NCBI GenBank assembly: GCA_028023455.1 | Contig: JAQFVV010013303.1 | Span: forward strand, 96,001 to 160,000 | Length of the DNA stretch: 64,000 nt | From: Epiperipatus broadwayi | Taxonomy: Eukaryota > Onychophora > Udeonychophora > Euonychophora > Peripatidae | Direction: 5' to 3' | Shown: positions 11,219-23,850 of the stretch, one piece after another | How the letters are laid out: the number at the start of each line of letters is the position of its first letter | Numbering within the stretch: the stretch's first letter is position 1 | Position numbers and translations under genes: made by a program | The notes under the pieces: generated by a model | The model's input: the letters and a program-made list of their open reading frames with translations, nothing else | The model's database searches: none | What the model was told of the DNA's origin: nothing

Positions 11219-14200
11219 AAGAATAAAAAGGAAATAGATTTAACCATAAGAAAATAGTATACTTTTAAATTCTATTTATACGTTTGAATTGGCATCACTT
11301 TAAATTTTTTTTAAAACTAATATCCATAGGCATTAACATGTATGCACAAATATGTGAATGATTGTATGTGTATAAATCTGTACTAACTCTCATGTTTTTA
11401 ATTCTAACTTATTTTTTTAAGATATATTTTAAGGCAAAAACAATTAGAATTAACAATCTTTTTGACTCATCCTGTATAATTCTATTTCTCTCAGGCTAAA
11501 CTTAACCACCTATCATTTTCACAAATGAAGCAACTTGGTAATAAAAAAAATGTGTAACATACTTTTTTTCATTCTATTTTTTTGGATTCTTTTATCCACA
11601 TCATTTTCTATGGTTTTTAATTCATGTTCTTCAGATTCTGTTGAGATCAATATTTCAAAAAATAAAAGGTAGTGTTGTACAAAGAAAATTTAATGAATGA
11701 TACAAGGAATGCATATAATAACTGATAAATTTTCCACATTTTTGTCAGCACATCACTTATTTCAAACCCATTATATATATATATATCCATCAGCGTAAAA
11801 ATTCAGACTATCTTGTATCACTATACAAGAAATTTGTGAATAAGTTTTATTCTTCAGGTGAGTTGGAGATATCAAATACCTGAATCTCTCATATTTACAT
11901 TGTCAATTCAGTACCTTTCATAACACCACTTTCATGATTGCCTAAATATTTTAAAAATTAGAAAATAAAAATAAAATCAAGCTGGATCCTTCAGTATTTA
12001 AACTAATTGGTCGCTGAAGCCACTGACTGACTATTTATTCATCAAAACACATTAATTTCGTTTGTAGTCAATTGTATTTTGGACGTTTCACATAGAATTT
12101 TATAGTAAATAGATATTTCATCTTCTTTTAAAAAAATTAGAAACAGACATAAGTCAATAATGATAAATCATAAACTATAACAATATTTATTGCAATTATT
12201 TTATTTATTGTTTTATATATATATTTGAATTGAAACAATATTGTTGAATAATTGTTTATTCATTGCATTCTTAAGTCGAAAAGTGCATCTTACATGAATA
12301 AAATTGTTCTAATTAAAATCTTTGGGCTTTTACTTTATTTATATCTATTAAATCTGCATTCATAACGGATAAAATAAATCATGGTATGTTATATTATAAT
12401 GGGTCATTGTGAATGTCAAATGTCATTGATTTTATTGATGCCTGACAATTGTAGATGTTTTGCTCCTGGTTTTATTTATTCCTAACCACCACCGCCTGAC
12501 AAAGCCACAGGCAATCATCTTATCCAATCATATTTTTTTCCTCTTTGAGTCAATACACAGTTGCAGTTAAACCAAGTTATTAAAAACATTTTTTTTTAAA
12601 TATCTAGTAAGTCTTTAAAAATCATTCAAAAATAAATTGTAAGTTTGTTTTAAGTAAAAAAAAAATATATATATATCCGTATTTTTTATTTTTATATTTA
12701 TTTAAATAAATGAAATGTTTAATTCAAATAATTCAATTTTTGATTCTTAACTATATCCATGGACGGAAGGGTTTCATAGTTCCATTATTGAGTTTACATT
12801 TGCTGCTAAAGTAAAAAATTTCTGGTTCCACCCAAGATTGGAAACCTGAATTTTAAGCACAATAGGCTGACACAAATAAATAATTACATATATTAGTTAT
12901 TTGTTCTGAAGATCATGTGATTATTGTTTACTCAAGTAGATTAAGCTCTACTATTTGAGTTTCAACACCATTGAACATATGATTCTTTGATTTATTTGTA
13001 ATGATATTTTGCTGTGCATACAACCATTACTTTCACTCCAGATTTAAGTCAGAAATTTTTCAGTTTGCTGAAAAAGTATTTTCAGATAGCAGACTACTTA
13101 GCTAATCTTTTATTTTTGATTAGAAAATAGATAATCCAGCTATTAAAGCAAGAAAAGAACCAAATACATTGTTAATCAGTAAATCACTAGTCTAATGAGA
13201 AATATCAATTCTTTTATTTACTCTCTCTCTCTCTCTTTCATCTCAAAGTACGCTGTAGAAAAGTCATTTTGTTTTAATTTTTTATTCATAAAAATATTAT
13301 GGATTCTGAAATTATAGATTGTATATTAATTGATAGAATAATTGTATAAACATAATTTTATAGTGTTAACCTTTTTAGAACTCCAGATTCATCTTTATAA
13401 GTACAATTAGTCAATGATTACTAAATGGTAATGCCAAACAGATCTCAGTCATGTTTCTGGATATTAGCTTTCTTTAATACTCCATTTGTTAACAAATGCA
13501 GATTAAATGTAAGCTACAGAGATCACTTGATGATTTGTTTTGGCACTTAAACATGGCTTGTAAATTGTACTTAAAAGTTTTATTTACTTTAAAATATTGA
13601 GATATTAGTATAGTTTCTTTCGATAAAATGCATTACTGACGCAAAAATTAAATGAGAAAGAAACACTTGCAGAAAACTTAACTAAGTCATAGAAAATTTA
13701 TGCTAAAGATAAAATATAATAAATTAAATGCAATATTAATATCTCTTCATAAAACATTTTATACAATCTTAATGAATTTTCACTGCTTAGCATTCTTGTT
13801 AAATGTATCCATTATGTTGAGAAGTAAGGTTATTCAATATCAAAATGCATTAGGCTGTATCTAATATTATCAATATTTTCTCTGTATATGCTTTTAATTT
13901 GCTACAATTTAGGGATGGAGTAATCTTAGTTTTTAAAAATAAAATGGCAATATGGAATGAATAATTACAAGAATTCATTTCTTTAACCATTAAGGCAAGA
14001 AAATCAGTCATCCTGAATTACATACAAAAGTGCTGTATTTAAATAGTTTGTTCTTCATGATTATGCATCAAGAATTTCTTTATATTCATATAGTCTTTTT
14101 TGCAACCTTTAGATAAGCACTTGTTTCAATATGCCCTAGGAGCATTAAAAAACTGTACTCCAGGACCAGCTATTGCAAGCTTGAGAAATCATTGGATATT

Positions 14201-14568
14201 AGATAGAAATATCAAATAAATTTTCATTCTCATTGGTTTGAGTTCTGAACATTAGAATGTTTTAGCCTTGGGTAATTATCTTTGATAGTATAAAAGAAAT
14301 AAAAATGGTCTAGATGTGTGTGTAAAAGTTCAATGTTCTTAGCTGATAAAAACTAATATGTAGAAATTATTATACAGGGGATTTGGTTGGCATTACCATT
14401 TTATATTCATTTTTTACTCACAGTTCTAATAAATAGTTTTGGAATAGAATAATATAATGGATTGCTATTTATAATGTTCTTATAAATTTATGATTTTCAT
14501 TCAGTATTAGCTATTATGTAATGTTTAAGTACAAACTATTGTGCAGATTTGAGACATTATTGAATTTG

Positions 14569-14570
<2 letters not shown>
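11219..14570. other. AT-rich stretch without a gene
   Basis: No gene or element was recognised. There is a short TC microsatellite at about 13222-13238 and scattered A- and T-runs. Blocks near 12440-12560 and 12750-12860 are a little less AT-rich but show no reading frame. Confidence 0.5.
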
Positions 14571-14572
<2 letters not shown>

Positions 14573-14604
<32 letters not shown>

Positions 14605-14614
14605 AATTGGGCCA

Positions 14615-14647
<33 letters not shown>

Positions 14648-14648
14648 T
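14573..14648. repeat. Two AT microsatellite blocks with a repeated spacer
   Basis: Two (AT)n blocks each end in a related 16 bp word: attgaattgggccaat after the first and attgaactggtccaat after the second. The alternation suggests that a unit made of AT-repeat plus word was duplicated. Confidence 0.8.
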
Positions 14649-14659
14649 GAACTGGTCCA

Positions 14660-15160
14660 ATAAAAGGTTCAGCTGGGTTTAAATACCTTTTATAATAATA
14701 TTAAAAGCATAACACAGGAATGGACTAGCCCTTCAGGCAGAGAAGTAGAATACCATTGATAGATGGACCATCAACAGTACCTATAATCAGACTGAGGCTA
14801 TAAAAAGCATAATCTATGATCACATTTCCATGCTACAGCACTTCTCGATGCTGAATTCAAACCCTTGCCATTCAAAGAATTCTATTTGTTTTTGAGGATC
14901 AACCTCAGGTGCCAGCCAACAATATGTTATATTATTAGGAATGCTTTGGATGACAGGCACACAATCCAGCATTTGATATATTCCATGACTAGCTCATACT
15001 CTTCACCAGAGTCCAGCACATTTAACTTAACACATAAAAAATATATAACTATTCACTTAAATTACTGGTTACACTGTGACAAGAGAGAGAAAATAGACAA
15101 GATTATATTTAAGCAAACATTAATATTTATCCACATACACAGATCTAATATAATATAAAA
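14660..15160 (+). other. Unidentified less AT-rich block with a 97-codon open frame
   Basis: The block 14680-15060 stands out from its surroundings by higher G+C. One forward frame is open for 97 codons (14865-15158) and its upstream extension is interrupted by several stops. I do not recognise the product: there is no signal peptide, membrane segment or zinc-binding pattern. It is probably a transposon relic, since unique host exons of this length would normally show splice-site context, which I cannot see. Confidence 0.2.
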
Positions 15161-16230
15161 TAACAATATAATATTTACATAAAAATATAAATTAGTTAAG
15201 CTAAATTTTACAATAGTCCATTAATTAAAGTTCATTTAAAATAACTATAAAGCACTATAGACAAGTAGCAAAATGTCTTTATCTTGGTTCCAACTGTTTG
15301 GCTTTTTGGTCTTTGTTGATGGGGTCATGGCTTTTTTCCATTCTTTGTCTTGATAATGAGAGAGAGTGTATTTTCAGCAGTGTCTACACCATTTTGTCAT
15401 TAATTTCCAGTGAGAATTTAGGCAGAAACAGTTGATTTTCAGAGGATGTTGGGGCCTGAAACCCAGTCAAACACTTCTAAAGATGTTTTAGCAATGTATT
15501 TTTGCTAGATCCATGGCTTCTGCAATGATATTTTTTACATCAATAATGAACGGCTATGGCTTTAGATTTTTGGACCTCTGGAACAATGAATAATGTAATA
15601 CACAAAATAAAGACTGGCCTGAATTCAAATACAAAATGAAGGCCAAAATGAATAACAATAGACAGTGGTGACTTTATATACCCCTCTCTCTTATTGTTTT
15701 ATTATTTTATTTTAACTTGAATCTGTCTTCTAATCAATTTTACATTTCTTATTATTTTAGTCCTTCATTCAGATTAATTTACTACTTTGATAAGATAATG
15801 TACATGGTCTTTTTTAATTAATTCTATTGTGAGTTATACTTTTATTTTATCAGCCAAGTAATCTTTAAAATAATTACATTTTGAAAGTTTTACTAAGATT
15901 TATTTTTACAGATTAATTTTTAGTCTGATTTCATATTGGCTTATTTTATACATTATAAAATGTGTGTTTTTTTTTACAAAGAGAGGGAGAGAGTTTTTAA
16001 AATCTTTTTTCTAATTTTATTTGATATTCTCAATATATATATATATGTAACAAAATCTTTTCCTTATTATTTTTTTTAAACTGCATTTTAAACAAAAGAA
16101 GACTACTATAAAACATATACTTTCTATTTTCATTTTTATTAATAATTTAAAAAATTATTTTTATATGAAAAATATGTAACATGAGCTATTTATGTGAGCC
16201 TGGCAATATATATATTTCTCACTAATGTCA
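15161..16230. other. Stretch without a gene; unidentified block at 15270-15600
   Basis: The 15270-15600 block is less AT-rich and looks coding-like on the minus strand, but stops interrupt every frame. A short minus-strand peptide, KEWKKAMTPSTKT, resembles EQWKKAVSTNTKT in the gag relic at 54.3 kb. The similarity is too short to prove a relationship. The rest is AT-rich with homopolymer runs. Confidence 0.4.
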
Positions 16231-16350
16231 CAATATATTGTAACGGGCACATACGTACGTTACATTATTTTTTATTAGTAAACTTAAAAAATAATGTAAC
16301 GTACGTACTAAAAAATAATGTAATGTACGTATGTGCCCGTTACAATATAT
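16231..16350. repeat. Small palindromic element with TGTAACGGGCAC arms (FB9)
   Basis: The left arm attgtaacgggcacatacgt runs into ttacattattttt. The right arm is its near-exact complement, ending gtatgtgcccgttacaat. Between them a third piece (ataatgtaacgtacgtac) repeats part of the right arm. A smaller palindrome of the same type, tgtaacg...cgttaca, occurs at 53154-53181. This fits a very short MITE or hairpin insertion; AT-rich flanks hide any target duplication. Confidence 0.75.
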
Positions 16351-16869
16351 ATACAAATAAAATGCCTGTTAATTAAAAACTATTGTATTGTATACAAAAT
16401 ATGATGTAGTTGCTGTCGTATCAGCAAGACAAAAATATATAGTATCACCAATATTTGCTAATCACAATTTTTTTTTATCCAAAGTTATAAACAAACTCAT
16501 TAAAATTTTTTGATTTTAAATATCTCACAAACTTTCATAACATTTGTTAAATTTGACAGTTCATTATATTTCTTTGGGAATATTAATTATAATCATTAAG
16601 ATTTTTTTTTTCTGAACAATTTTTTATTTATTTTCACTTTTGTTTTTCAAAAAAAATTAATTTATATTTTATTTGTTTTTGTTTTTTTTAATTGTTTTAT
16701 ACTCTTCACATTTTCTACATTTATTAAAAAATAGAGCTATTTAAAACATCATGTTAAAAACATTGAGTTAGTGAAACCTGCAAACACAAAATAACTGGTA
16801 AGCAGGTATTAAGCAATAAAAGTAAAAAAATAATGGCAAAGCAGTTTCAAGATTGCTCATTGCATATAC
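16351..16869. other. AT-rich stretch without a gene
   Basis: Only AT-rich sequence with homopolymer runs, up to the left end of the hAT transposon. Confidence 0.5.
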
Positions 16870-19387
16870 CAATGGTAGTCAACCTGGTCCCTACCATCCA
16901 CCAGGGGGTGTTCCAGCTTTCATAGTGGGTGGTAGAGGTTTTGGTCAATACTGAAGCACTTTCCTTTTTTTAAATTTAATTGACTTTTTAAAAAATTTCA
17001 TAGCATTTATTTAAAGTATTTTCATTAGGTTTTCATAAAATTTCTCATGACAATTTAAATTTCTGAAAATATACTATTTATATCTCCTGCGCATAATTTA
17101 GTTCATGTTACATAAGTGAAACTAAATGGAGCTATATCATAACCACTAACAAAAGAGCCTTGTCCCAGAATAGCTCATGCATCTCACTTTTCCATGCATG
17201 AGGAGCATGCACACATGGCCATTTATGGCACAGGCTCTTTAGTTTGTGGTCCTATTGGTCAGTACACAGTTAGATTTGTGAGAGTGAGCATGTGCCTACA
17301 GCTTCAAACAAAATATTATGAATACTGTAAGCTCATGTCATGACTATTTTTCAGAGTATCTAAAGATGGGTTTCATAGAATCTGTTATAAGTAAACAACA
17401 CCCAATGTGTTTATTGTATCATAAAACATTATCCAATGAGGCAATGAAAACAAGTCAATTGTGAGAGCATCTTGCTATAAAGCATCCAAATAATAAGGAC
17501 AAGCCCATTGAATATTTTCAAGAAATATATAAAAAATTTCAAAATCGTTTAACAATCATTGCATCATTTAAGAAACAACATGCAGTTAACGAAGATGGAT
17601 TAATTGCCTCTTATCACATTTTACAATTAATAGAAAAAAAGTGGTAAAAGCTATAATATTGGAGAAACTAATAATATCCTCTATAAAAGAATTTCTCTCA
17701 ACAGTAATGCATCAAGATATACCTGAAATTTTAAAAACATCATCCCTAAGCGATAGCACAATAAAGCGATGAATTGAAAAAATGGCAGTTAATGTTGAAA
17801 AAAAACTTAAAGTATTCTCCAAAACTTTTCATTTTTTATGCAATTGAATGAGTCTACCATTGAAGATAATAATGCTTTATTGATGGCATATATGTACATT
17901 ATTTTGATGAAAACAATACATTACGAGAAGAAATGCTATTCACAATAAATCTCATTACAGATACAAAATACTGTGAAATCATTCTTTACAAAAATATTCC
18001 TTTGAATATTATTACATGTGCTACTTGATGGAGCACCATTAATGGTAGGCCACTATCATGGATTTATTGCTTATTTGAAGAAAGAAGTGCCAAATGTTTT
18101 ATGTATTCATTGTGTGGCGCACAGACAACATCTTGTAAGAAAATGTCTAAGTACAAGTCTCCATTCATCATTAACTATAATAATTTGAGCCATAAACAAG
18201 ATCAAATCCAATGCAAAATATGATAGAATGTTTAGACAGCTTTGCCAGGACAATAATGAAAATTTTAACACATTGTTTTTGCACACAGAAGTTCAGTGGC
18301 TGTCAAAGGGCACATCTTTGGCTCATTTTGTAGCATTATATGATAGTCTCATACAATTTTTTGAAAATAACTGTGAGACCAATCTGTGTCAACAGTTAAA
18401 AATAGTAAAGAATGGTGCCTTTTATTTGGCCGATATGTCAATTTGCAGCTTCAAGGAGCTAATAATACTCTTATAGATTGTCAAAGTATTGTGTCATTAT
18501 TTATTGACAAACTTGAACTACTTTGTTATAATCTATTTAAGAGAAAATTTCATCAGTCTCCTGAATTATCATCTATAAAAGATTATGCAACTCCAGTGGT
18601 CATTGACAGATTCAGCAGCCACCTCAATGAACTTAAATTGGACATGGGAAAAACAATTTGGAGATATTTTGAAATTGAAGGTGTATGACTGAATGAAAAA
18701 ATCCTTTTACCACACATATTGAAGAGGCTGCTACAACTTGTCAAGAAAAACTGCTAGAAATTAGATATGATGAAGAAATTAAACATAAATTTGATAGTGG
18801 TGGATATGAAAACCTATGGCAAAATAAAAAAAAAATGCCTGTCTTATATCCAAATATGTGGAAAATGATATTCAGTTTATTGATACCTTTTTCTACCTCA
18901 TATCTTATGGAATTAGGCTTTAGTGCTGTTAATCATATTATGACCAAAGAAAGAAACCACCTGAATATTTCTGAAAGAGGAGACCATTTGTTTTTTACAA
19001 AAATTGAGTCAGATATCCAGCATTTAGTTTCACAGCATCAGCCTCAGGGATCCCATTAATAATTTAATTAATTAAATGTAATTTTCATCAGACTTCATGT
19101 TTCTATGTATACAAAGTATAAATAAAAAGATATATTTAACTACAGTAAGTTGCTTTATAAAGATTTATTCTGCCAAACTTAGTGAAAGTCCAACATAAAG
19201 TATTAGGTAAGTAATTATTATTATATGCTTTACCTTGCTGTAACTCTGCTTTATAAATTTTATAAAGTAAAGTTACTTCCCTACCTTATAAATTACCATT
19301 ACAGTGGAACTAGTGGACAATTAGAAAATTTTACTACTAACAGAGATATAAAAGTGAGTGGTGGGTATAAAATGATTGACTACCCTG
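16870..19387 (+). mobile_element. Complete but inactive hAT DNA transposon
   Basis: The left end is caatggtagtcaacctgg and the right end, read inwards on the minus strand, is cagggtagtcaatc. These are imperfect hAT-type terminal inverted repeats (consensus CAGTGGTAGTCAACC). The flanking octamers gcatatac (16862-16869) and atatatac (19388-19395) agree at six of eight positions, which suits the 8 bp target duplication of hAT elements after mutation. A transposase relic fills 17360-19059, and the non-coding ends are about 490 and 330 bp. The subterminal region has an inner inverted motif (ccaccaggggg / gggtggtagagg). Both ends and the gene are in place, so this is a decayed autonomous copy rather than a MITE. 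Confidence 0.88.
17360..19059 (+). pseudogene. hAT transposase pseudogene (ZBED/SCAND3-like group)
   Basis: In an active element this enzyme would excise and reinsert the transposon. At the N-terminal side (about 17398-17480) a BED-type zinc finger is visible: PMCLLYHKTLSNEAMKTS, then HLAIKHP. The second Cys of the C-x2-C pair is Tyr, so metal binding is damaged. At 18246-18320 comes LHTEVQWLSKG, the block characteristic of this group (usually LLHTEVRWLS). The end, about 18835-19059, carries YPNMW, ELGFSAVNHIMTKERN, LNISERGD and QHQPQGSH, the hAT C-terminal dimerisation region. There are in-frame stops near 17455 and 17645-17700, and a frame change near 18400 where two open frames overlap. 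It cannot encode a working protein. Confidence 0.92.
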
Positions 19388-20149
19388 ATATATACAATGC
19401 AACTACTATCGAACTTTCATTTGAGATCCAATATGAATTTTGTCTCTCGGTCATTAGTATTTCTATGCATTATATGGCATTAGATTTGTCTAAAAAATAA
19501 TGAAATAGAGGAACCATTCAAGAATGATTGGACAGCAAATTGTGATACACATAAATTTACCACCAATTTAACTACTTTATTAATCTTATCTACCTGATAA
19601 TATTGGGTAGTGTAACACTCATCAAAGTGGGTAGTGTAACATTCATCAAAGGATGAAAATGAAATGGGAAAAGACTTCCAATCTTTTTCAAAGAAGAACT
19701 GAACATTTCCAGGTAGCAAAAAATTTTATTACTTTTCTTTGCTTGATTATTTTTTGAGCAGATAACCAATAACTAATAAATTCATGACTTTTCTTAGTTG
19801 GTTTGAGCTAAATATTTGAAAGGAAAATTCTAAGCAAACCTGAAAATCTTTAAGTGTACCCAGAATAGATTTGAAATCTCAAACTGTGCACATGACAGAT
19901 AGATCCAATACTCACTGCAACTTGAAGATTTTTATTAGCTAGGACAAAACAACAAAAATTAGATTTTATTCAGCAGTACTGTCTATATTTTCAAAGGTAG
20001 ACTTCTTTTTTTATTATTATTATTTACAGTCATTGTCAACGATCTTTTTACTTCAGACCATTCTTTCCATATGATTTTGCATCTTGATCCTGATATAAAG
20101 TGATGATAACAAAATTAATATTTAATAAGACAATAATAATAATAAAAAT
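19388..20149. other. Stretch without a gene between the hAT element and the LINE relics
   Basis: A short tandem duplication at about 19613-19652 repeats gggtagtgtaaca.tcatcaa. Otherwise there is nothing recognisable. An open minus-strand frame of 79 codons at 19480-19719 passes through this duplication and is not considered a gene. Confidence 0.5.
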
Positions 20150-21690
20150 GCATCGATATGAATATACTCAAAAGTATAACTAATAAATCAACTCGTCATA
20201 ACAAAAAATATATATTTTACCCATCATATCATTCTCCAAAGCATTTAAATCAAAAATCAAATCCATCTGCAATCAACTCTTATGGTCCAGAAAAACAATT
20301 ATAATATCAATTAAGCAGCTTAATAAACCCCTTGTAAATAATGGTCTGGAATTATATGACATAGATATTTTTCACATACAATAACTAAAGAACCTGGCAA
20401 TTACCACATTAAAACAATTCCCAAAACTGAAATGCCTAATTCAAATCATGCCAACAGATAAGCCACCTTCACAACCCCTATATATCTCATCAATTGTTTA
20501 CCAGCACAAAACAAAAAACAAATACCCGAACAATATGCAGACAAATATGCCTATTGGGAAACACTCATCCACAAGATTAGCACAATAATGATCCCCCACA
20601 CCCCAATGGTAGATTGACACAATAGAAAACTAATACATGATTATAAAAAATGGGCACTGGAGCCCAAGTTTTTTGTCATCCTAAAAATCAATCTATATGT
20701 GATGCCAACAACCTATTTCCTCTATCATAAAAGAATGTATTTTGCAGACTGCCACCCTGCAGAAAAAACATTATAACAATCTATCAATGCACAACCTTAG
20801 AAGAATCAAGAAAAAATAATATGCAGCACATACTGACAGCCAAATACTATAGTTTAAAAAATTATCAATGCATATCAAGGAAAATCAATACCAAGAATAA
20901 GAGCAGCAACATTTGTACTATATGCATTTTGGTGCATGTGATGTACCTTTATAATGGGTGGCAACACAAGATGCCATCCATCTTCTATAACAAATTAACT
21001 TAGCTAAGAAATAGGGATAATATCATAGCAAATCCACATATTATATATATGCAGCCACATGGTCACTGCTAAGACACCAATCAGCACTATAGATAAGAAA
21101 ACAAACAGCCAGATAAAACAACTAGTATATACAACAAAGATCTAAAGGCAATTCCAGAAGGGAAAACCCAATAATTGAATGAAAGTAAAACCAAGAAACA
21201 AAAAAGGCCAATTAAACATTCCCTGGGAATTAAACAAAACTGACAAAACACCAAAAACAAAAAATAACACCCTCATGGACAGCCAGAACATCAAAAGAAA
21301 CCACAACCTGGATAATGACACAACATGGACATGAACCAATACATTTCTGTAAAAATCAATATTATATGTATTGCATATGTATGTAATGAATATGCAATAA
21401 TCACTAAAATTACCCTATTTTTTTTTTTCTATTGTAAATTGAATTCATGTATACAATGGTTAAAGTGCGATAATGTTATAATCTTTTGACCTTTTAAAAG
21501 TTGTAACCAACCTGTCTTCTCTCTTGACATTTTAATTTACATATACATCAAACTGTTAATGTAAACCCAATAACTGCAAATGTAAACATATGTATGCAAA
21601 TAAAAAGCTATGTAACACTCACTTGCCTAATGTATGCAAATAAAAAGCTATGTAACACTCTCTTGCCTAATAAAACTCCTTTTTGAAACA
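20150..21690 (+). pseudogene. LINE copy A: 3' part of an L1/Tx1-type ORF2 and its 3' UTR
   Basis: The start is homologous to copy B downstream. In one frame copy A reads FSKAFKSKIKSICNQLLWSR (20239-20298), against FFKGFINKIFSLCNKILWQR in B. Both are the region after the polymerase palm in non-LTR reverse transcriptases, where FxW precedes a conserved GLG-like segment. Further downstream the two copies share ggcaacacaagatg.catc and cagccacatggtcactg. Many stops are present. The 3' end has a 53 bp tandem duplication (aaataaaaagctatgtaaca, at about 21598 and 21646) and finishes taataaaactcctttttgaaac, then a TAA/CAA-rich tail. Only the end of the ORF survives, as in 5'-truncated insertions. Confidence 0.8.
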
Positions 21691-21798
21691 TAATAACAAC
21701 AACAACAATAATGATAACAACAATAATAATAACAACAACAATGATAATGATGATAATGAGAATAATAATAATAACAATAATAATAATAATAATGATAA
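21691..21798 (+). repeat. (AAC/AAT)n microsatellite tail of LINE copy A
   Basis: This trinucleotide tract, mixed aac/aat/gat, follows directly on gaaacat, the 3' terminus of copy A. Copy B ends in the same way at 23650, so the tract is best read as an expanded and mutated LINE tail. Confidence 0.85.
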
Positions 21799-23659
21799 CC
21801 AACTTGCTGTTAAATTGGTAAATACATATTACAATCAGCAAAAAAATTCTGAATGTTTTATTCCAACACAATCAATATCACAAGGATCCCCTCTGAGTGC
21901 TTTATTTTTCACTTTCTACATCAACCCTCTATTGGTAAAAATCCAACAAATATTCGTTGGCATACAAATACCAAACACATCTCAGAAGATAACATGTATT
22001 GCTTATATGGATGACATAACTGTCTCCCTCCCATCTAAAAAACACCCAGCCTTGCTTACAATACTACAAGAAATAACAGCTATACACAAACTTGGTCAAT
22101 CTAAATAAGACTACAGTTTGGTCTCTTTATAATACAAAGCAATACACATGCATATATGGGGGAAAGCGTTCTGCCTTTCTGGGTTTTCCTTTTAATATAA
22201 GTGCAAGCACAATGAGAGTCAAAATCCAAAACAAACTCAAAGAAGAAATGGAGCAAATCACTACTTCACTCTCAAAGCCATATCTCTCAATATATTCTAA
22301 GATCCATCTATTTAATAAGCTAGTCATAACAAAAATAACATATTGTCACTTTTTTTAAAGGGTTTATAAACAAAATCTTTTCCCTATGCAATAAGATTTT
22401 GTGGCAGAGGAAGACAGTGTCAATATCTGCAAAACAGCTTACCATATCACCCATTCACAAAGGACTAGGACTTCATAGTATTTATACTTTCTATCTACAG
22501 AAGGCCACAAACCTAATAGCATCCACAATCAAACACTTTCCAATGCTTGAATGCCTTCTTCAAATAACACCAATAGATAGGCCACCTCTCGCCTATGACC
22601 AACAATCATCAATGATCAATTATATAAAACCACATCTTCAGACAATATACAAGTACTCTTACTGGCAAATTTACTCATTAATCCATCCAAATCCAAGCCA
22701 TGACACCAATCTGACAATGCTTAGAACACTCTGTAAGTTTAAAAAATGGGCTCTGGAGCCAAAGTATTTTGATTTTTTGTTGAGACTAAATACACACTAC
22801 CTATGACATTTTCTGAGATACCAGAGACTATACACTAACATAGATCCTTTTTGTCCCCTGTGTCACAGGGCTGAAGAAACAGCATCTTTTCTATCTTGGT
22901 TCAGCATTAGACAGAATTTGCTATATCATGACAAGAGCATATAGACAATCTAACACAACCCTTCAGACAATTTTTAATTCATATTTCAAAGGCTCTATCT
23001 CATCATTTCATGCAACCAGTTTTGTGCTTTATGCATACTGGTGCACTAGATGCGCATTCACCTTAGGTAACAACACAAGGTGACATCTATCAGCATTCAA
23101 TATCAAACTGGCAAAATTATGAGCCAGAGACAAAATATCACATCCAGACATTTATGCAGCAGCATGGTCACTGATTACACAACAATCAAAGCTCTAAGAT
23201 GGCTCCCTATAACCAACAATCTGTCATCAACCAATATTTTTTTCCAAAAAATGTGATATGTATTTACAAATAAAAATGCAGAGAATGTTGTCTTTGACTG
23301 CATATTATTAATATAGTGGACAGTATCAACAAAATCAGGACTCAACCACTGGAAAGCAAACTAAACCCAGCACTGCAATAGATATACAAGTTGATGTTTG
23401 CAATTTGAACAGTGATAGTACAGGACTTTTGAGAACAGATTACAGCAAGCAATGCTCACAAATGTAATGTATACATATGTATTTTCACCCCCCCTTAATA
23501 ATGTTTAAATATCTTTCTCTCCTAATTTAGTTTTATTTTTTGTTCTATCACATATATAAACTTGCTCCATTCATTAACAATGTAAACATATGTATATGGA
23601 GTGGCTTATAGCAAATGTAACCCTATGGTCATCAATAAAGGTCTTTCTTTGAAACATAA
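21799..23659 (+). pseudogene. LINE copy B: reverse transcriptase to 3' end, L1/Tx1-type
   Basis: It begins abruptly inside the reverse transcriptase, just upstream of motif B (SQGSPLSALFFTFYINPL, about 21864-21920). Motif C is YMDD at 22003-22014, so the catalytic aspartates are kept. The frame shifts near 22092 and again at a T-run near 22350. After that come FLGFPFN, then LWQRKTVSISAKQL and GLGLH, and a stop at 22804. A C-terminal zinc-finger-like motif, DPFCPLCHRAEET (about 22843-22881), is typical of L1/Tx1-type ORF2, but its His/Cys half is degraded. The 3' UTR ends ataaaggtctttctttgaaac before an AAT tail. The two single-base shifts lie at or near homopolymers. The endonuclease domain is absent because of 5' truncation. 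Confidence 0.88.
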
Positions 23660-23757
23660 TAATAATAATAATAATAAGAATAATAATAATAATAATAAGA
23701 ATAATAATAATAATAAATGTAACCCTATGGTCATCAATAAAGGTCTTTCTTTGAAAC

Positions 23758-23790
<33 letters not shown>

Positions 23791-23850
23791 GTAATTAATA
23801 ATAACGTTATTATAATGATGATGATGATGATGATAATAATTGATCAGTTG
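23613..23850 (+). repeat. Tandemly repeated LINE 3' terminus with AAT microsatellites
   Basis: The last ~50 bp of the LINE (aaatgtaaccctatggtcat ... ctttgaaacat) occurs twice, at 23613 and 23715. Each copy is followed by an AAT/AAG tract, and an ATG/GAT tract follows at about 23815-23840. The two terminus copies look identical over the ~50 bp. Confidence 0.92.

Noticed and set aside
15270-15600. Second copy of the minus-strand gag at 54.3 kb
   Set aside because: Only a 13-residue similarity was seen; too short without an alignment.
21608-22108. Open frames rich in Asn (plus strand) or Ile/Val (minus strand)
   Set aside because: They are translations of the AAC/AAT microsatellite, not proteins. 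Only the part after 21799 on the plus strand is LINE-derived.
23574-23798. Two opposite open frames with repeated peptides
   Set aside because: They arise from AAT repeats and the duplicated LINE 3' end.
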